Shown here: piece by piece, positions 1 through 11,985 of the stretch | Layout of the letters: each line of letters starts with the position of its first letter | Position numbering within the stretch: position 1 is the stretch's first letter | Source of the DNA: Apostichopus japonicus | Lineage: Eukaryota; Echinodermata; Holothuroidea; Aspidochirotida; Stichopodidae | Length of the DNA stretch: 64,000 nt | Reading direction: 5' to 3' | NCBI RefSeq assembly: GCF_037975245.1 | Contig: NC_092564.1 | Location: forward strand, 14,348,484-14,412,483 | Program-made: the position numbers and the translations under genes | The notes under the pieces: model-generated | What the model saw: the letters and a program-made list of their open reading frames with translations, nothing else | Database searches by the model: none | Told to the model about the DNA's origin: nothing

Positions 1-1447
1 CATCTTTGAAGTCTTCAGTTTTCATTATGTATATGAGTCAAATGAGAAAACATTGTTTATTTATCCTGTTATTGATCCCAGACACAGGAGTCGTTGTCCT
101 ATCCTGGTTCGTCTCCGACTCGTTCATTCAGGTGTGTCTTCTTGTTATCAGTGAAGCGGACACAATTACACGAGAACCCCACCCCCCCCATACCCAGCCT
201 GGTCGGTATGATGTGAAGGTTCTCACGTATACGCTATAAAACGAAAATAGTGATGCTTGGCGCAATTGAACGTGACGCGTCAGGTGTTTTCAAACACGTA
301 ACACAAACATTGTTCACATGCGTTTGAAAGTAAACGGATTTATATAGTGTATTTCGTCATTTTCGTTCCAAAGAGGACCCTATTCAATCTTACCATGGTG
401 AAGACTGACCAGAGATAAACCCATTCTTTGATGAGTGAAGAATTTAAGAATCATTTGATTCCTCTTAAGGAAAGGAATACCAGCCTAATCGATATGCTTC
501 AGAAGATGACAGATAACAGTGGATGTTCTTCTCGAAGTACTCAGGAAGAATGGAAGGAGAACAAATGGAAATAAATTCCAACAACCAGATGGTCTTCAAA
601 GCCACTTTCTCTTTTCGTAAGCTTGTGTAAACAGGATGTCTACAAAGTAGAAATGAATTTATTAAAACTCGAGGCGATCATGCGTCGCAATTAAATACAC
701 TCATTTTGCAGCTACCAGTTCAGTGAACACAGCGGACGACACCTAATAAAACTTGCGCATGGACAATGGCGATAATTTGGTTCATTCATAATAGTTTGCA
801 CGGAGACGCTCTTCCACCCCCTCCACCCCCCCCCCCCCCGACCTTGTTCAGATGAACACAAACATCTCTAATGCGCTAAAGAGTAGTAATAGTTAGCTCA
901 TTTTAAGCAAGGTTACATTTCATCGGGCAAACATTTGAAGACATTCTGTTGTTTTTGTTTTTGCTTAATGTCATTACGGATGTGCAGGTATTGTTTGGTT
1001 TTGGGGGTTATGTGTATTCAGCGCGGTTGGCCGAAACGGCAGAAAGGAAATGGTTGCTCACAATTATGCGATTCCAGTCGCGGTAGAAGTCGACGGAATA
1101 TTTCGTCAAGACGGGAATCAAGGAAACGTATTTTCTTAAAAATTGAACGTTAGATTACTTAACTTCCATTTAGAAATTGATCGTTGGAGAAGTTGAGCCC
1201 CAATGGTGAATTACATCAATTTCCCCGATGGTACTGAGTTTGGCAGTTTCTTGGTCTCAATATGTGACATTGATGATTTTATGGGCTGTTTTAGTGCCCG
1301 TGACCATCTGTAAGCGGCTGTTACAGTTCTCAGGCTGTAAAATATAACTTTTAAGGAACTGTTGTCATGCCGCCAATGTCCTCTGATTTAGAATGGAATT
1401 TCAGGAAATGTCATTTTTGTTATATCTTAACGAGGAGGTGAGTTAAT
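1..1447. other. Unique AT-rich stretch, no gene recognised
   Basis: Short open frames only (up to 77 codons), none with a recognisable domain. A C-rich homopolymer tract lies at about 811-839. The last ~40 bases (about 1405-1447) resemble the second half of the minisatellite unit that follows and may be a decayed partial copy of it. Confidence 0.6.
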
Positions 1448-2110
1448 GGATCGCTACGTAGTATAACGAGGACTCTGCGGAATGTATACAGCTTCTGTAT
1501 AGTATTGTGTTTATCTTTATAACATGACATTCTAGGAGGGGGCAGGGGAGGGGGGTGTAGATGAGCATCAAGGGATCGCTATGTGGTGTAATGACGACTC
1601 TGCGGAATGTATACAGCTTCTGTATAGTATTGTTTTTATCTTTATAACATGACATTCTAGGAGGGGGCAGGGGAGGGGGGTGTAGATGAGCATAAAGGGA
1701 TCGCTATGTGGTGTAATGACGACTCTGCGGAATGTATACAGCTTCTGTATAGTATTGTGTTTATTTGCATTATCTCATAACATGACATTCTGGGATGGGG
1801 AAGGGGAGGGGCTGGGGAGGGGGAGGAGGAGGAGGGTGCATTTATGGATCGCTACGTAGCGTAACAAGGTCTCTTTGGAATGCATACAGCTTCTGTAGTT
1901 GTGTGTTTATCTTCATAATCTTTATAACAGGACATTCTGGGAGGAGGCAGGGGAGGGGGAGGGGGAGGAGGTGAGCATCAAGGGATCGCTACGTAGCATA
2001 ACGAGAACTCTGCGGAATGTATACAGCTTTAGTAGTAGTGTGTTTATTTTCATTATTTTTAATACATTACATTCTGGGAGGAGGCGGGGGAGGTGGAGGA
2101 GGAGGTGGGA
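1448..2110. repeat. G-rich minisatellite, five ~125-148 bp units
   Basis: Five units begin with GGATCGCTA at 1448, 1573, 1698, 1846 and 1983, so the spacings are 125, 125, 148 and 137 bp. Each unit has a conserved part (CTCTGCGGAATG/TATACAGCTTCTG, then ATAACATGACATTCT) and a variable purine tract of GGAGG/GGGGAGGGG blocks. Length differences between units fall mostly in this G-rich tract, which suggests slippage there. The conserved half is well preserved among copies, implying recent amplification. Short reading frames on both strands here are translations of the repeat and not genes. Confidence 0.92.
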
Positions 2111-5100
2111 GACAGTGAAGAGTAAAATATTCTGCGCTGCTCATTGAAACCCAATCTCAATATCCCGTTGCTAACCTTAGAAATAGGTTATTTGAGTGTA
2201 TAGTATATATTAAACCCTTCCTTATCTTCCTTATCCAGGATTTCGATCATGATAGGTGTTCTGTGATGTCAACAAAGGTACTAGATGTTCCCACCTTCTA
2301 TCATCAGTAGAGAAGATGGTTCTGTCAGTTTTATTCCTTCTCATTCTGTTGGGAAAGAACCTATGCTACAGGTGTACATTCCCCCCCCCCCCCCCCCACA
2401 TTTCAATCTCGCACAAATAACAAATTTGCACAACTTGCTTTTAGAGTTCAAAGTAATATACCATATTTATAGTCTAAATATGCCTCACAAATTGTATTAT
2501 CTGGGAGTGGATCCCAAGACTCCCTCCATAGGGGATGTCTTCAGAGACCCCAGGGCCGCACCCCTTCCTACAATTATTGATTTGTGACAGGTGCTTCCAT
2601 AAAATTTGAAAGATTTGCATCTACACAATGTAAATGCTACAAGGATCTGCTGTTGACCTCAAAGTAAATATTTTCAGGAAGTTTTGTTCAACTACATAAT
2701 TCAACCACTAAAATAGTTGGATTCCTGGTCAAATTGGGGTGTAGGACCTGGAACCCTTTTAGCACCCTCATAACTAGGCAGGACTCTTGACTGCGACGTG
2801 CATGAAATCTAAATGTATATTCACAATATGTATCGGAAGTTACCAAAACAGAGAGAGAGAGAAAAATCATCATTCTGGCGATTTCTAAAGTTATTTTTGT
2901 CACCAATTATGAGTATAAACAAGTCTGACCACAACACTGACAATTAACAAAACAAAAATATAAAAAAAAACAGAAGATTTATCAATATTATAAACAACTG
3001 CTACAAAATTCAAATATCCATAAAATCATTGTCTCCTGAAATTATGAGACCAAAATTTATGTCGAGGATGCCTTTACTTAAAGAGCTGCGATGCTTCACC
3101 AAACTGGCAGGAAAGAGTCTCTTCAAAGTGTATTATGTAAAGTTGACACATAATCAAACATATTGAAAATAGTTTGATAGCTGGTGTTGCAGAGTTGATG
3201 AGGGTACCTCTTGTCCTGATGATGATACATTTCGTCTTACCTCTATGATAGATAAACAGGACCAGCAGTGTCAGGGCATTAGTGCCCCCCCTCCTACCCC
3301 AGTTTTCAAAATTGAAAAGCACCCCCTTTCTGTAAAAGATTAAGATATTGACATCCAAATATCGGACATTTTAGGGTATGGAATGCACAGAATATCAAAT
3401 TTGTTAGGAAACATTGAGGTAACATTGTGTTGCCACTGCTCTTCAAAAGTTGGAAATGGTCCCAACCCTCCCCCCCCCCCCGGCACTACCTCTTCAACCC
3501 TCTACCACCACCCCTGGATTATCAACATAGCTAAGCTACCAAGAACCAATCATTAAACAGCTAAAGAGCAATTTAGTTTTACCTGCACAACAGAATCTGC
3601 TCTCTTACAATAGAAACTTGCCTTAATAGTTCCCTTAATACATCTATTTATATTTTCATATTTATTTTTGTAAATATACTTGCAACCTGGACAACAAAAA
3701 AACCTACCTTAAGCTAACACAATTTTTTTTGGCTTTTGCAATACAGATATGATTTTGAGGAAAAGTACACTACATTTAATCTAGCAAACAGCTGTGAAAT
3801 TAGAGATTACTTCTCTAACATTGCTAGCTAAATTTTAACAGATGTGAGACATGAAAATTGATGAGAATTGACAGTAAAGTCTCCAATATTTGAACAGAAA
3901 GTGCTAGGTCCTGTAATGTATATGTAATTGTGCCTACTTGGGACACATTACGCGAGATAACGGTAATCCTATACCGTTAACACTCACAACTGTTAACTCA
4001 ATGCACCATAGATGATATTATGAATATTTGATAGAAACCTTTGGTCATCAGAATGGGTTCCCAAGGAACAGTTCTGTACTGAGCAATATACAGTCCGTAC
4101 GTTATTTAGCCTATGATCCTGTTTGTTAACCCCTTCTATAATGCATGTCTTAGCAGTCATAAAATAGCCTATAATACTTTGCATAGTGACGACCTATAGA
4201 ATCACAAACAAATTTACTCCAACCGAGATGTCACTGTAGACGATTTCAGGAGAGATTTTGCTTGCAAAATGTTAAAATATTTAAGCAAGCATGCAATAAA
4301 CAGATATTTTCCAATCAGTTCAAAAATAAAACAAAATAAAACATCAGAATGTGCCAAACAGGAGGACCATTAATGACAAATGAATGGTTCGGCACACGAC
4401 ACAATTATTAATTACGACAGTGGCTCATGAGGATGAATATAAGGGATTTCTGAAACATGGCTTAGCTGAAAAAGGTCAAAAATCAGTCACTCTGCCAAAA
4501 AGAAAGAAGGAGAGATAAAGAGACAGATAAATCCCCCCATACTAGCAATGCAATGATATCAGGATGACTTTGACCACTATGAACCCAATCGTATAGATAA
4601 CCTTTGCTATGAAGAAAGACAAACACATTCACGGTAAATCAAATATTCCTCAGAAAAACGCGTTTTGCAGAAACGATGGCCATTATGGTTTTCTAATCGA
4701 TGTCAGCTCATGTCCATGTGTGTATGCACTATGCATCCATCTCATCTCCGGAGTTAGTTGTACTTCTCTCAAGCGCAACTTCAAAACCTGGCGATCAAAT
4801 TCCCAGAGCGGCTCTCGAAAACACACTGGATGAATACGACGAGGGGTATTAGTGATGCCAAATCCTTACTGTAAACTATTGGCTCCTCTGAACAGGTAAT
4901 AAAGAGGAGATGAGTAGACCTGTGGGGAGACAAAGAAAGAAACCTTTAAATCAGAGGAAAGTTAACTGGTCCAAGGCTTATACTGAAAATCTGCCAAATT
5001 TAGAACGATATCAATATGAATGGATAAATGAATTCAAAACAGTGCATCAGTAGAATATTTCAAAGGATCAAGGTTCTTAATTAATTTATTGCCAGGGGTC

Positions 5101-5180
5101 AGAAAAGAACAGTGGTAATGGAGCAATTTACACCCAAAGTGGACCAAAATCTCACCAGACACAGATTGATAGTTGCATGG
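2111..5180. other. Unique AT-rich stretch with homopolymer tracts
   Basis: No coding region is supported. It holds a run of 17 C at 2381-2397, a (GA)n tract near 2850-2863 and a C-rich tract at about 3470-3482. A small perfect hairpin (AACGGTA at 3959-3965, TACCGTT at 3972-3978) has a 6-base loop. Otherwise nothing notable is visible. Confidence 0.55.
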
Positions 5181-5305
5181 TAGGCCGGTAGGAGTTATAA
5201 CTTAGGCTGATAGGGTGCTCAAGTAGGCCGGTAGGGGTTAACTTAGGCTGATAGGGTGCTCAAGTAGGCCGGTAGGGGTTAACTTAGGCTGATAGGGTGC
5301 TCAAG
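5181..5305. repeat. Minisatellite, three ~42 bp units
   Basis: Three head-to-tail copies start with TAGGCCGGTAGG at 5181, 5224 and 5265. Each continues with CTTAGGCTGATAGGGTGCTC. The second and third copies are almost identical; the first has a 2-base insertion (GTTATAACTT against GTTAACTT). High identity points to recent duplication. Confidence 0.92.
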
Positions 5306-5630
5306 AAATAAAGCCTTGAGGGTCTGCATGCAAGGTTTATGGCCTTTTTTTCTTTTGGTGGGCCAAACTTAAATCTTTAATCTGTCATGACTTGACCCAC
5401 ATGTCGCCTGTTGAAAAATCTCTGATCTGTAACCACCCATATGAGCTTGGTGAGTGTCAAAAGATGACGCTGAAAAATTCATCATTTTTTGGTGCTTGAT
5501 CTAACTTCTGAAGACAATAATATGTGGGGCAAATGAAATCTTCCAAGAGGAAGTGACATTCACTCAGAAGTGAAGATGAAAACCTATCTTTACAGTCAGT
5601 ACATGGCCATTTCAACACACCTTACTTATG
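5306..5630. other. Unique sequence, nothing recognised
   Basis: No repeat or coding signal is seen. The final bases contain the left copy of the target duplication of the transposon that follows. Confidence 0.5.
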
Positions 5631-5638
5631 CTTGCTGG

Positions 5639-6021
5639 CATAGGCGCCCAAGTTGATTTGGGGGGGGGGGCTGTAACGACTTACCCGAAAAATATAACCA
5701 ACATTTTTCGCGCGCTCCACACACGTTCAACATTTTAATGTGCATATCATATAGGCATGCATCCGTTATTACATCGCATGCCAATAACATACAATCATTT
5801 GCCGTCTTATTACCTTTCCATATTGGTTATAATTATTGGGGAAGTCGTTACAATAATAATGTTAATAATAATCATATCAGTTTAACAATTGAAAACCACA
5901 TTGCAAATTATTTTTCTTTCAGTAGGTGCCCGAAAAATTCTCAGCATATTGCCCGAATTTTCACAAAAAAATTTGGTTGGGGGGCTGCAGCGCCCCCAGC
6001 CCCCCGCCTCCTACACCTATG
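5639..6021. mobile_element. Non-autonomous DNA transposon (MITE), 8 bp TSD, hAT- or P-like
   Basis: A 383 bp element is bounded by an exact 8 bp direct repeat, CTTGCTGG, at 5631-5638 and 6022-6029. The ends are inverted: CATAGGCG at the left and the complement of CATAGGTG at the right (7 of 8 match). Just inside both ends lie G-rich tracts on the element strand (11 G at about 5660-5670; the complement of GGGGGGCTGGGGGCGC near the right end). An 8 bp target duplication is characteristic of the hAT and P superfamilies. The element is too short to encode a transposase and its frames show none, so it would depend on a transposase elsewhere. Superfamily assignment is inference; the boundaries are seen directly. 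Confidence 0.75.
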
Positions 6022-6029
6022 CTTGCTGG

Positions 6030-7138
6030 TGAGTCCTTTTAAAACATTGGTAATCTTTTAACACATACTTGTGAATGTCAAAAACATCACTGAAAATCTC
6101 CTGAAATAGCTGATTTTAATTCTCTTCTACTCTAATTTGTCCGTTGTTAATTGGTCTTTTAGAAAATGAAAATGTTTAAAGCGCTTCAACTGCTCCCATG
6201 AGTGAGAATCTTAAGGCACTCACATCCGTCATCTATGTGCATCTAATCCAGGCGTATAACATAAAATACCGATCTATATATAGATAACATTTTACCTTTT
6301 TTTCTTTAAAACACCTAAGAAGAAAGGAAGACTTCTGACAAGAGATTTCAAAACTGGGGAATTAACCTTCAAAGTTTGCTTGGAGGGCAAAGAAGTAAAA
6401 AGTCAAGAACAACTTGGTATAACATTCACCAAGAATTCCTTTGAGCAAAATGTCATCAGGAAATTGAGGAATACGTTTCAAATTTGACAGGAACATTTCG
6501 ATGAAGTGAAGCAAAGTTGTTTTAATCCTTTTGTTTGGAAGGGGTAAGACAGGAGAAATACCTTGTACAAGTATTCCAAAAAGTGAGTCAACACTCTCAC
6601 TACTATCATACTGAAGGCAAATCAGAAAGGTTGTCCCCCCCCAGTGGTTCAAAACTGCCAAGAAAGAGAAGTTGACTTTCTTAATGCGGCTTTTTTACAT
6701 ACTGATAATGTTCACTATTGTAGTAACGGCACCAATGTCTTAGCGACCATGTCACCCATCCAGAGTGTCCCAAAAACACGCTTTGAGTTCTTCATCGTTG
6801 ATTAACCTGTGTTAAGTTCTTTTGCCTATGTTTATTACTTCTTGGAGTGTATTTTTTTGGGAATGAGGACCGAAACAGTCGTTACATTCCTAGGCACATG
6901 ATCTTTCCTTTAATTCCAATGTTTAGAAGCAACAAAATTGTGGTTAAAACTAAAAAATAAATGTAGCTTTTAACTACTCAAATAGTACAAACAAGCTTTC
7001 TCAATCCACGGTTTTCTTTCTTCTTTGGGAAGCAAAATTAAAATGACCATACGCTAGCTTAACAAACCGTTTCAGCAACCAGATATTTGATAGGAGTTCT
7101 TATGGTTATTAATCAGTAACCATTTCAACTGTCATTTG

Positions 7139-7143
<5 letters not shown>
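6030..7143. other. Unique AT-rich stretch, no gene recognised
   Basis: A 99-codon minus-strand frame (6362-6661) has no recognisable domain, and its upstream context shows no promoter or splice signal I would trust. No tandem repeat is visible. Confidence 0.5.

Positions 7144-7202
<59 letters not shown>
7144..7202. repeat. (AT)n microsatellite
   Basis: About 59 bases of alternating AT broken once by an AAA interruption near 7179. Confidence 0.95.
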
Positions 7203-8704
7203 GTACTACTGACTACTGACTATGTTAGCGGTCATGATGATCTAATGTGGCCTTGGCTAATTCATAGTAATGAAACACTCGAGGTTTAGAAACTCTACGC
7301 CCTTCAGGATAATACTTGCTACATGCTTGAGGTGATCTTCTCTGTGTTCCCCAGGGTTCCATGCATTTTCATCCCAATGAACCTTCTAACGCACTTCTGT
7401 ATCACACAGAGGGAGATGAAAGATGAAACCTTTTCACGATTTTCCACGACTTGTTTAAAGGGAATGAATTTACATACATAACAGGGTAACCCAGTAGAAG
7501 CACATTGATATTGGACGACAGGTGAATGCCAGTTTACTCATATATTAAAGTGTCTTGCATCAAATGCTCGAGGGCTTCATGTCAAAAAGCGAGGAAAATC
7601 GATAGCTTCACTTTGTTTGTAATAACTGATGTTTGACCTAATAGAGCACATGAGAATGACAAAAAATATAAATAAAATAAAATAACGAATAGTTTTAAGT
7701 GCAGCATTATCGACTAAACACAACTGAAGCATCAATAAGAGGGCACTTTCATTGCTGGAAAAACTAAATAGTGAAATTGATTTTCAATTTATAAATAGCA
7801 AAATCGTATATGCTGCGCAGTAAAATGCCAGATAATTACCTTCCCATGCAGAGCGAGGAAAATTTAATAGAGTGTGCAGAGATTATGCACCAATTAATTT
7901 AGTTGTTTTCTTGAAAGTTTTGTAAAGAATAATATGAAGTACACTTTGAGCTAATCAATCACAAGTTCTTGGACAGTCAAGGCTGTCAGCCATGCATTTA
8001 TTCAATAGTTACCTAAATTATTCATTAGTTCAACTTGAAACCTCCTGTACTATCACGTTTGATATTGGTTTCCTGGGATCTAATGTACAAAAACCTTTAG
8101 TCGTTTGGACATCTCTCATGATGGCACTTCCTTCATCCATATGTATTAAGGGGAAGAGCACTTGAAGCATTTTATGATAAAACCTTGAACAATGACCAAT
8201 GTTGACCCATGACCCCCATTATTGAACTCATCAATAACTTACAACTACCGTCATGAACGTATTCTAATTTCATTCCTCATATTGTTGCACATGTCAAATT
8301 TATTATAAGTTTATCCCTCTATGATATTGCATGTTTGTTTGATGTATTTTCAATTATCAGCAGAGACCCCAAATGACCGAGCTCTGGCCCTATTAAATTT
8401 CCAAAGACCCCCAATTGGACTATTTAACCAAATTGCTCAATTTGCCTCAGAAATTCTTCAATTCCATCCATCCATGAAGATTGTAGAAGGAATAATTGCA
8501 GACTCGATTCATGGAAGCACTTCATAAATTGAGCACAATTTAGATGTTATCCTGATAAAACTTGACTGGAAAAAGTTCAAAGCTGCTTAAATTAAGCTTC
8601 CACGGTATGAAACAACGATACGCTCTGAGGGTGGGTGTCTATAAAACTTAAAAGTCTTGCAAGTATATCTAGCACATTCAGTGGCGATGATGTTTCAGTT
8701 AAAG

Positions 8705-8705
<1 letters not shown>
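7203..8705. other. Unique AT-rich stretch, nothing recognised
   Basis: No tandem repeat, inverted-end element or convincing coding frame was found. The only sizeable frame is 68 codons at 8321-8527. Confidence 0.5.
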
Positions 8706-8745
<40 letters not shown>

Positions 8746-8751
8746 TATATA
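8706..8751. repeat. (AT)n microsatellite at the tail of a SINE-like unit
   Basis: A pure AT run is followed by GTACATATATA. Relative to the minus-strand tRNA-like sequence at 8801-8872 it lies about 50 bases downstream, where a SINE tail would be. Confidence 0.93.
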
Positions 8752-8800
8752 ATTGAAACCGGAATGAGTTGAAAAATCAAGAACAGTGAAAAAACTTCCA

Positions 8801-8872
8801 GCCTCCACCGGGATTCGAACCTGGGCCTTCCGCTTTGTACGCAGACACCCTAACCAAATAGGCCATGGACGC
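8801..8872 (-). mobile_element. tRNA-derived SINE head or tRNA pseudogene
   Basis: Read on the minus strand, 72 bases fold close to a full tRNA cloverleaf. The acceptor GCGTCCA pairs with TGGAGGC with one mismatch. The D-arm contains TATTTGGTTAGGG. The anticodon stem TCTGC/GCGGA encloses loop GTACAAA, with T at position 33 and ACA as nominal anticodon. The T-arm has the B-box GGTTCGAATCC. A T6 run follows the 3' end within ~10 bases. No functional tRNA would be expected with an ACA anticodon and mismatched stems, and the unit sits between two (AT)n tracts. A SINE head is therefore the preferred reading and a tRNA pseudogene the alternative. The B-box would serve as an internal RNA polymerase III promoter. 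Confidence 0.7.
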
Positions 8873-8969
8873 TGACTGCATGTCCAGAGGTTCGAAACCG
8901 GTAAGGAAGGTCGCAATTTCACTGTAGGCGTTTTATCACTTTTCTGGATTTTCCTTCTCATTACGTTTT

Positions 8970-8973
<4 letters not shown>

Positions 8974-9022
<49 letters not shown>
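8974..9022. repeat. (AT)n microsatellite
   Basis: A pure alternating AT run ends in GTATAC. It lies about 100 bases upstream, in transcription sense, of the minus-strand tRNA-like unit. Confidence 0.93.
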
Positions 9023-9025
<3 letters not shown>

Positions 9026-11784
9026 ACCTTAATGCACATATTGTTCTATATCGTTACTCTCCCAGTCTTCTGTGAATTCACTGCTAAACTTACAATTTGT
9101 GCCATCTATTAACTCATACTTAAAATTTAACAATCAAGTGGCAAGTAGAAAGGGCAATACACTCTTTGCATGGATGGACAGTATATTAATAATGCTGACA
9201 TTTTGGGCCCAATTAACAGATGATCGTTACCCTTGTAATTATTCACTCTCATGCAAGAGTACAATATATTGTTTCCTTCTTATAAACCTATTCTTGTTCA
9301 GGCTCCCATGTATAACTAGAGAATCCCCCCCCCCCCAAAAAAAAATATGACTAATATCCTGTATTCATTCATCGGGGAGAATTTTTGCCATTTTGGCTCA
9401 TCATATTTGAATAACTCATACAGAAGGTTGTGTTAATTTAAACAAATCCGCCCTAAAATCTGCCTCCTTGCACTTTGTAGACAAATTTTTGGCGATATTC
9501 ACAGGTGGCCAAAATTCACTCTCCACATTTGACCTTTGCTATATTCCGATAGAATCAGCCAGAACTCATGAAATCATTGAAGCAACCATAAAAGACTCAC
9601 TTAAAATTCATCAATCGAGTAATATATGAGTAAAGAAAAGTTCCCAAGACACAAAATGACACTCCATTATTCATTTACTCACTAAAAGAATGTTGGTATA
9701 GTTTGGTGACTAGGGTATATAAAGTACATTTGGAGATAATAAAAAAATGTCAATTGATTTTATGTAAATGACATATGCAAGTGCCACATGCCTAAACATT
9801 GACCCAATTTTATGTTTTCGGTACAATTTGACGACAGCTCCATATGAGGTGACCAAAATCCTAATATCTCCATCTGCTATTGGAGGTGATATAAGCTAGC
9901 TGAATTACCAGACCCATACAGTACATACAGTAGGGCATCAGGTAACTATTAGCAATAATGTTTTCTATATCTGATTGAATCATCTTCAGTATGACATGAA
10001 AATACAATACACTTTTTTGATATAAACACATACTTTTTGATGGGAGAAGGTCAAGCAAGGTCACTGGTTATGAATTATGAATAATTATTATGGTTATGAA
10101 TAATTTGGGTATAATTCCACTAGTCCATATGGTCATCTTGAGATGTTCTGTAAAAATTGCCACCTAAATGTGAGGGAAGTTTGGGAAGGGGGAGGGGTGG
10201 GTAGGGGAGGGGTAGTTGGGGGTGACTGTGTAGGATATGCAAGGAAACTTTCCTAAAACTACTTCTCAGCATTTATTTCACTTCACTCCTGGTAAATTGT
10301 AAACTACCATTCTGAAAACAAAAAAATAAGTCTATATTGGCCAGTCTAAATGAATTGTACAGAATATTAGTATATTGATCGATAACCATTGCCATTACTT
10401 CAATCAATCAAGTGCTTGTTGATAAGCCACCATACTTCTACTCAAATGATGGGCACAAATGAATGCATGTTCAAGTTATACGACAGAAATGAAAAGAAGA
10501 GTAAAAAGTATTCATGAAAACTGAAACAAACAGAATTCATCAATTGCAGAAGACACAACCAAAGAGTATAATTCTCAAAAGTGTAACAAAACAACCAGTC
10601 AAGGCACATGATGATATAATAATTGCAAGTAAATGCTACTCTTCATTTGGAAAAACAGCAAAATACAAAATATAAAATTATCTCCATGGTAACCATTTTC
10701 TTAGAATTGCCGACAACATGGAGCCATGATATTAGAAATAAATAAAATAAAGCTCATTTCAACTCAAATATTGACTAAAATCATAAAAAAGTAGATGGAT
10801 TTAAAATTGCGGTTGCATGATCATTAATTTCAGTTTTATCGGACTTAACAGTGATTATAACAATTTCTTTATGGTGGCAAATCTCCGCTAGCCAATAAAG
10901 ATGATTTTTTATGGGTTTCTGGGAGCAAAATTAGGAACATTTTAATGACAGGTAGCTGTAAAGTGAATGGACATCCACAACAATAATTGTCATATCCAAT
11001 CTGTGTTATGTTCTTATGTACAATAAATATATATATTGGCAAACCTCATTTCAGTTTAAAATTTATTCTTGAAAAACCAAACCCCCCCCTCCTTCCACAC
11101 TATCTGACATATCAAGAGGATATTGTTGAAACAAACTTCCAAAAAAGCTAGAAAAGTTTTGCCTAGGAGTGTTTAAATCCCTGCAGGCAGTGACAATTAC
11201 GCTTATTATTGTAGATTTCTGGCAAAAATATACCTTACAGGATTTCCAAACCTGATAAGATATGTGTCTTGATCGATCTTCATAAGGAATTAACAAGAAG
11301 CGGGTGTTTGGAGTTTGCAATTAATATAGAGCTCTTTTTCTTTTATTTTTCTCTTCTATCTGTTCTTTCTCTGTTATAGTTATTGCTCATCCTTCTTCTC
11401 CACTGCTTGTTATGGGGGGGGGGGGAGGGGGAGGGGATGGAATGGACCATACTAGAAAAACTTATGCTTATTCTGGTTCCTCTAACATCACATTATCTGT
11501 TTTGTTCATCCTACATCAGCTTCAGTCTGAGCAAATGATCCACACCATGTCTTATCTCTGCACATGTGTAATATAGTAATGAAATATATACTGTGAAATG
11601 GAAGAAATAAATAAAGTTGGTTGGTTTGCGTCTATCTTGGCGCAGAGTGCTCTATGTCCGGTGGACAGAGCGGAATATAGGTTGAGACTACTTGAGACTA
11701 GTGGAACACTAGTAATTGTTACTCAGTGTTTCACGTGGTGAGCGATCATCAGACATCATCAGAGTTTTATAAAGTACAAGATAA
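9023..11784. other. AT-rich stretch with G-tracts, no gene recognised
   Basis: It contains a C10-A9 tract (about 9326-9345), a cluster of G-runs at 10178-10226 that could form a G-quadruplex, and a further G tract at about 11413-11435. Open frames up to 92 codons show no domain. TATA-like GGTATATAAAG near 9716 has no supporting promoter context. Confidence 0.5.

Positions 11785-11850
<66 letters not shown>
11785..11850. repeat. (AT)n microsatellite at the tail of a SINE-like unit
   Basis: An alternating AT run has one internal GT step. It follows, about 50 bases downstream in minus-strand sense, the B-box at 11902-11912. Confidence 0.93.
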
Positions 11851-11852
<2 letters not shown>

Positions 11853-11879
11853 AATCAATAAAGAATAACACACCAGAAA

Positions 11880-11985
11880 AATTCCTCATCAGGCGAAGGT
11901 AGGAATCGAACCCCGGATCAAAAAATGCATTACGCTCGACATTTTGGCGAGTGGCTCATTCGCTCACTGCCTTTATACAATAGGC
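11880..11985 (-). mobile_element. tRNA-derived SINE head, second copy type
   Basis: On the minus strand a perfect B-box GGTTCGATTCC (11902-11912) is preceded by CGGG and, ~50 bases upstream, by an A-box-like TGAGCGAATGAGCC. The sequence 3' of the B-box (GAGGAATTTTTCTGG, then TTATTCTTTATTGATTTAC) runs into (AT)n. This resembles the layout downstream of 8801-8872, where GGAAGTTTTTTCACTG leads to (AT)n. The cloverleaf is much less complete than in the 8.8 kb copy. SINE identity is inferred from the B-box, the tail and the parallel layout. Confidence 0.5.

Noticed and set aside
8801-8872. Functional tRNA gene
   Set aside because: It has stem mismatches in acceptor and T-arm, an unusual ACA anticodon and SINE-like flanks.
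9713-9725. TATA box (GGGTATATAAAG) as a promoter
   Set aside because: Such words are common in AT-rich DNA, and no downstream gene or initiator supports it.
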